A stretch of 7,318 bases of DNA, from the NCBI GenBank assembly GCA_023411265.1, contig JAEYOX010000033.1, positions 1 through 7,318 on the forward strand, read 5' to 3'. The notes beneath the pieces were generated by a model. That model was not told where the DNA came from. It worked only from the letters and a program-made list of their open reading frames with translations, and ran no database searches. This DNA comes from Bacteroidota bacterium (GTDB taxonomy: Bacteria > Bacteroidota > Bacteroidia > Flavobacteriales > Weeksellaceae). This document shows positions 6,019 through 7,318 of this stretch, one piece after another. Position 1 is the stretch's first letter. The number at the start of each line of letters is the position of its first letter. Both the position numbers and the translations under genes were made by a program.

Positions 6019-7182
6019 TTAATACTGATTAAAAATATATTCCAGTAATTTTTTATCGGAATCAGAAAGAGTTATTTTTCTTCTCATCATCGCTTTTTCA
6101 GCGACTTCAAGTGCTTTTTCCAATTTGAACTTTTCGTCGCCTTTCATACCGCCCCAACTGAAATTCTCCACTAGATTCGGAGGAAATCCGGTTTTAAAAA
6201 TATTGGCTGCAATTCCCACTATCGTACCAGTGTTCAACTGAGTATTAATGGCTGTTTTTGAATGGTCCCCCATTATTAATCCTGCAAACTGAAGCCCTGT
6301 ATCGGCAAATTTCTTCAACTTATAATTCCACAGTTTCACGGTAGCATAATTATTTTTCAGATTGGATGAATTGGTATCTGCACCTAAATTGCACCATTCG
6401 CCAATGACAGAATTTCCGATAAATCCATCATGCCCTTTATTAGAATATCCGAAAATCACAATATTATTTACTTCACCGCCTACTTTGCAATGTGGCCCGA
6501 TGGTGGTAGCCCCGTAAATTTTAGCTCCCAGATTAAATTTCGATTCTTCGCAAAGCGCAATGGGGCCGCGAAGATGGCAGCCTTCCATAATTTCAGCATT
6601 TTTCCCTATGTATATTTTTCCCGTTCTGGTATTTAAAGTTGAAAACTCAATCTGGGCACCTTCTTCAATAAAAAGATCTTCCGGATTTCCCAGAAACCCA
6701 TTGGTAGAAGATAATGGCTGCGAGTTTTTTCCTTCAGTTAACAATTCAAAGTCAAAATCAATAGCAGCCTCATTACAGGAAAACAAATCTGTCGGCTGCC
6801 TGAAAAATAAAAGTTCCTCGGAAATATCCGTCATTTTCTCAATCTGGCTCAGCGTGAAATTTTCCATATTCACTTTTGCCGCCAACAATTCGTCCTGATA
6901 TACCAAGGCTTCCCCTTTCTGCAGGTTTTTAATTTGCTGAAGAATATCTGGTGTTGGCAGAAAATTCGGAACAAGAAATAAACTTTCTTTTTCCTCAGGT
7001 TTTGGAAATTTTTCTTGGAGAAAGTCTTCTGTTAAGTAAGTAACTTCATCGGCATCCAACAATTTTCTCCAACGTTCGGCGAAGGTTAAAATTCCGCAAC
7101 GCATTTCGGCTACGGGGCGCGTAAAAGTAAGCGGAAGAAAATCTTCCCAATATTGAGCGTCTGAAAAAACAAGCTGCATCAT
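6019..7182 (-). CDS. GlmU-like putative sugar-nucleotidyltransferase/acyltransferase with left-handed beta-helix
   Basis: This 387-residue protein resembles a GlmU-related family widespread in Bacteroidota. Its N-terminal part (about 1-160) carries the family signature FTRPVAEMRCGILTFAERW (20-38) but lacks the glycine-rich nucleotide-binding loop (GxGTRM type) of true GlmU, so nucleotidyltransferase activity is uncertain. From about 165 to 335 hexapeptide repeats form a left-handed beta-helix (GKIYIGKNAEIMEGCHLRG, GAKIYGATTIGPHCKVGG, NSVIGEWCNLGADT). NKGHDGFIGNSVIGEWCNLGA aligns by eye with the GlmU acetyltransferase segment, with His251 at the place of its catalytic His (E. coli His363). A sugar-phosphate N-acetyl/acyltransferase or UDP-sugar role in envelope precursor synthesis is therefore plausible but unproven. 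The C-terminus is helical. Either Met1 or Met2 could be the start. The gene follows rpmE2 and its terminator, and precedes guaB. Confidence 0.85.
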   Translation of the reverse strand: MMQLVFSDAQYWEDFLPLTFTRPVAEMRCGILTFAERWRKLLDADEVTYLTEDFLQEKFPKPEEKESLFLVPNFLPTPDILQQIKNLQKGEALVYQDELLAAKVNMENFTLSQIEKMTDISEELLFFRQPTDLFSCNEAAIDFDFELLTEGKNSQPLSSTNGFLGNPEDLFIEEGAQIEFSTLNTRTGKIYIGKNAEIMEGCHLRGPIALCEESKFNLGAKIYGATTIGPHCKVGGEVNNIVIFGYSNKGHDGFIGNSVIGEWCNLGADTNSSNLKNNYATVKLWNYKLKKFADTGLQFAGLIMGDHSKTAINTQLNTGTIVGIAANIFKTGFPPNLVENFSWGGMKGDEKFKLEKALEVAEKAMMRRKITLSDSDKKLLEYIFNQY

Positions 7183-7222
7183 TATGAATTTTGAAAATTA
7201 AGATAATGGTGGAAAAGATATT

Positions 7223-7230
7223 CAAAAATA
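7223..7230 (-). promoter_or_regulatory. Predicted -7 element upstream of the GlmU-like gene
   Basis: TATTTTTG on the minus strand matches TAnnTTTG and lies immediately after the rpmE2 terminator. It implies a start near 7217 and a leader of about 35 bases. No -33 TTG is visible because the terminator stem occupies that place, so confidence is modest. Confidence 0.35.
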
Positions 7231-7233
7231 CAC

Positions 7234-7266
7234 AAAAAAGCCTTTCCCGACGTGGAAAAGGCTTTT
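7234..7266 (-). terminator. Strong intrinsic terminator after rpmE2
   Basis: AAAAGCCTTT at 7236-7245 pairs perfectly with AAAGGCTTTT at 7257-7266. The stem extends by CC/GG across a one-base bulge, and the loop lies around 7248-7253. On the minus strand the stem runs into six T (7239-7234), 22 bases after the rpmE2 stop codon. The opposite strand has four T, so it could also act weakly in the other direction. Confidence 0.9.
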
Positions 7267-7288
7267 AAAATATTCCTGAATAAGAAAT

Positions 7289-7318
7289 TTATTTTGCAAA
7301 TTTCTTGTATTTGTTCAT
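7289..7318 (-). CDS. rpmE2: C-terminal end of type B ribosomal protein L31 (partial)
   Basis: The last nine codons read MNKYKKFAK followed by TAA at 7291-7289. This is the typical end of flavobacterial type B L31 (…DKFMNKYKKFAK, recalled from the family), so the Met is internal and the gene continues beyond the window. Type B L31 is the variant of the 50S protein without the zinc-binding cysteines, though that part is not visible here. The strong terminator just downstream supports a real gene end. With so few residues the call rests on motif recognition. Confidence 0.7.
   Translation of the reverse strand: MNKYKKFAK

Overview
The window looks like chromosomal DNA of a Bacteroidota member, most likely a flavobacterium of the Chryseobacterium/Kaistella type. 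The evidence is the AT-rich composition, the lack of clear Shine-Dalgarno sequences, TAnnTTTG-type -7 promoter elements in the gaps, a DUF4407 membrane protein, the Bacteroidota-type GlmU-like protein, and a C-terminal fragment matching type B ribosomal protein L31. The taxonomic call is inference from protein character; no database search was possible.

The plus strand holds two genes at the left. The first is ruvC (Holliday-junction resolvase), whose first codons lie outside the window. The second is a DUF4407 membrane/coiled-coil gene whose frame breaks inside the last membrane helix at about 1551; the conserved-looking C-terminal tail continues in the -1 frame to 1709. A hairpin at 1721-1755 separates it from the convergent genes.

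Everything else is on the minus strand. Read from right to left it runs: the last codons of rpmE2 (L31 type B) with a strong terminator; a GlmU-like left-handed beta-helix protein; guaB (IMP dehydrogenase); then a compact three-gene unit nirK - nirV - SCO. The unit encodes a lipoprotein copper nitrite reductase of the AniA-like type, a lipoprotein of the SUMF1/formylglycine-generating-enzyme fold that matches the NirV role and lacks the catalytic cysteines, and a lipoprotein SCO-type copper/thiol protein. The gaps between them are only 39 and 8 bases, so they are probably one operon for reducing nitrite to nitric oxide outside the cytoplasm, with SCO a plausible copper-delivery factor. No nitric oxide or nitrous oxide reductase gene is in the window.

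The most interesting non-coding signal is a 28-bp imperfect palindrome (4289-4316) lying exactly over the -7 box of the predicted nirK promoter. It has the form expected of a repressor operator and is absent from the guaB and GlmU-like promoters. The other points worth checking are the DUF4407 frame break and the catalytically unconventional NirV. No mobile elements, tRNA/rRNA genes or CRISPR arrays were seen, and no gene-free stretch exceeds about 210 bases.
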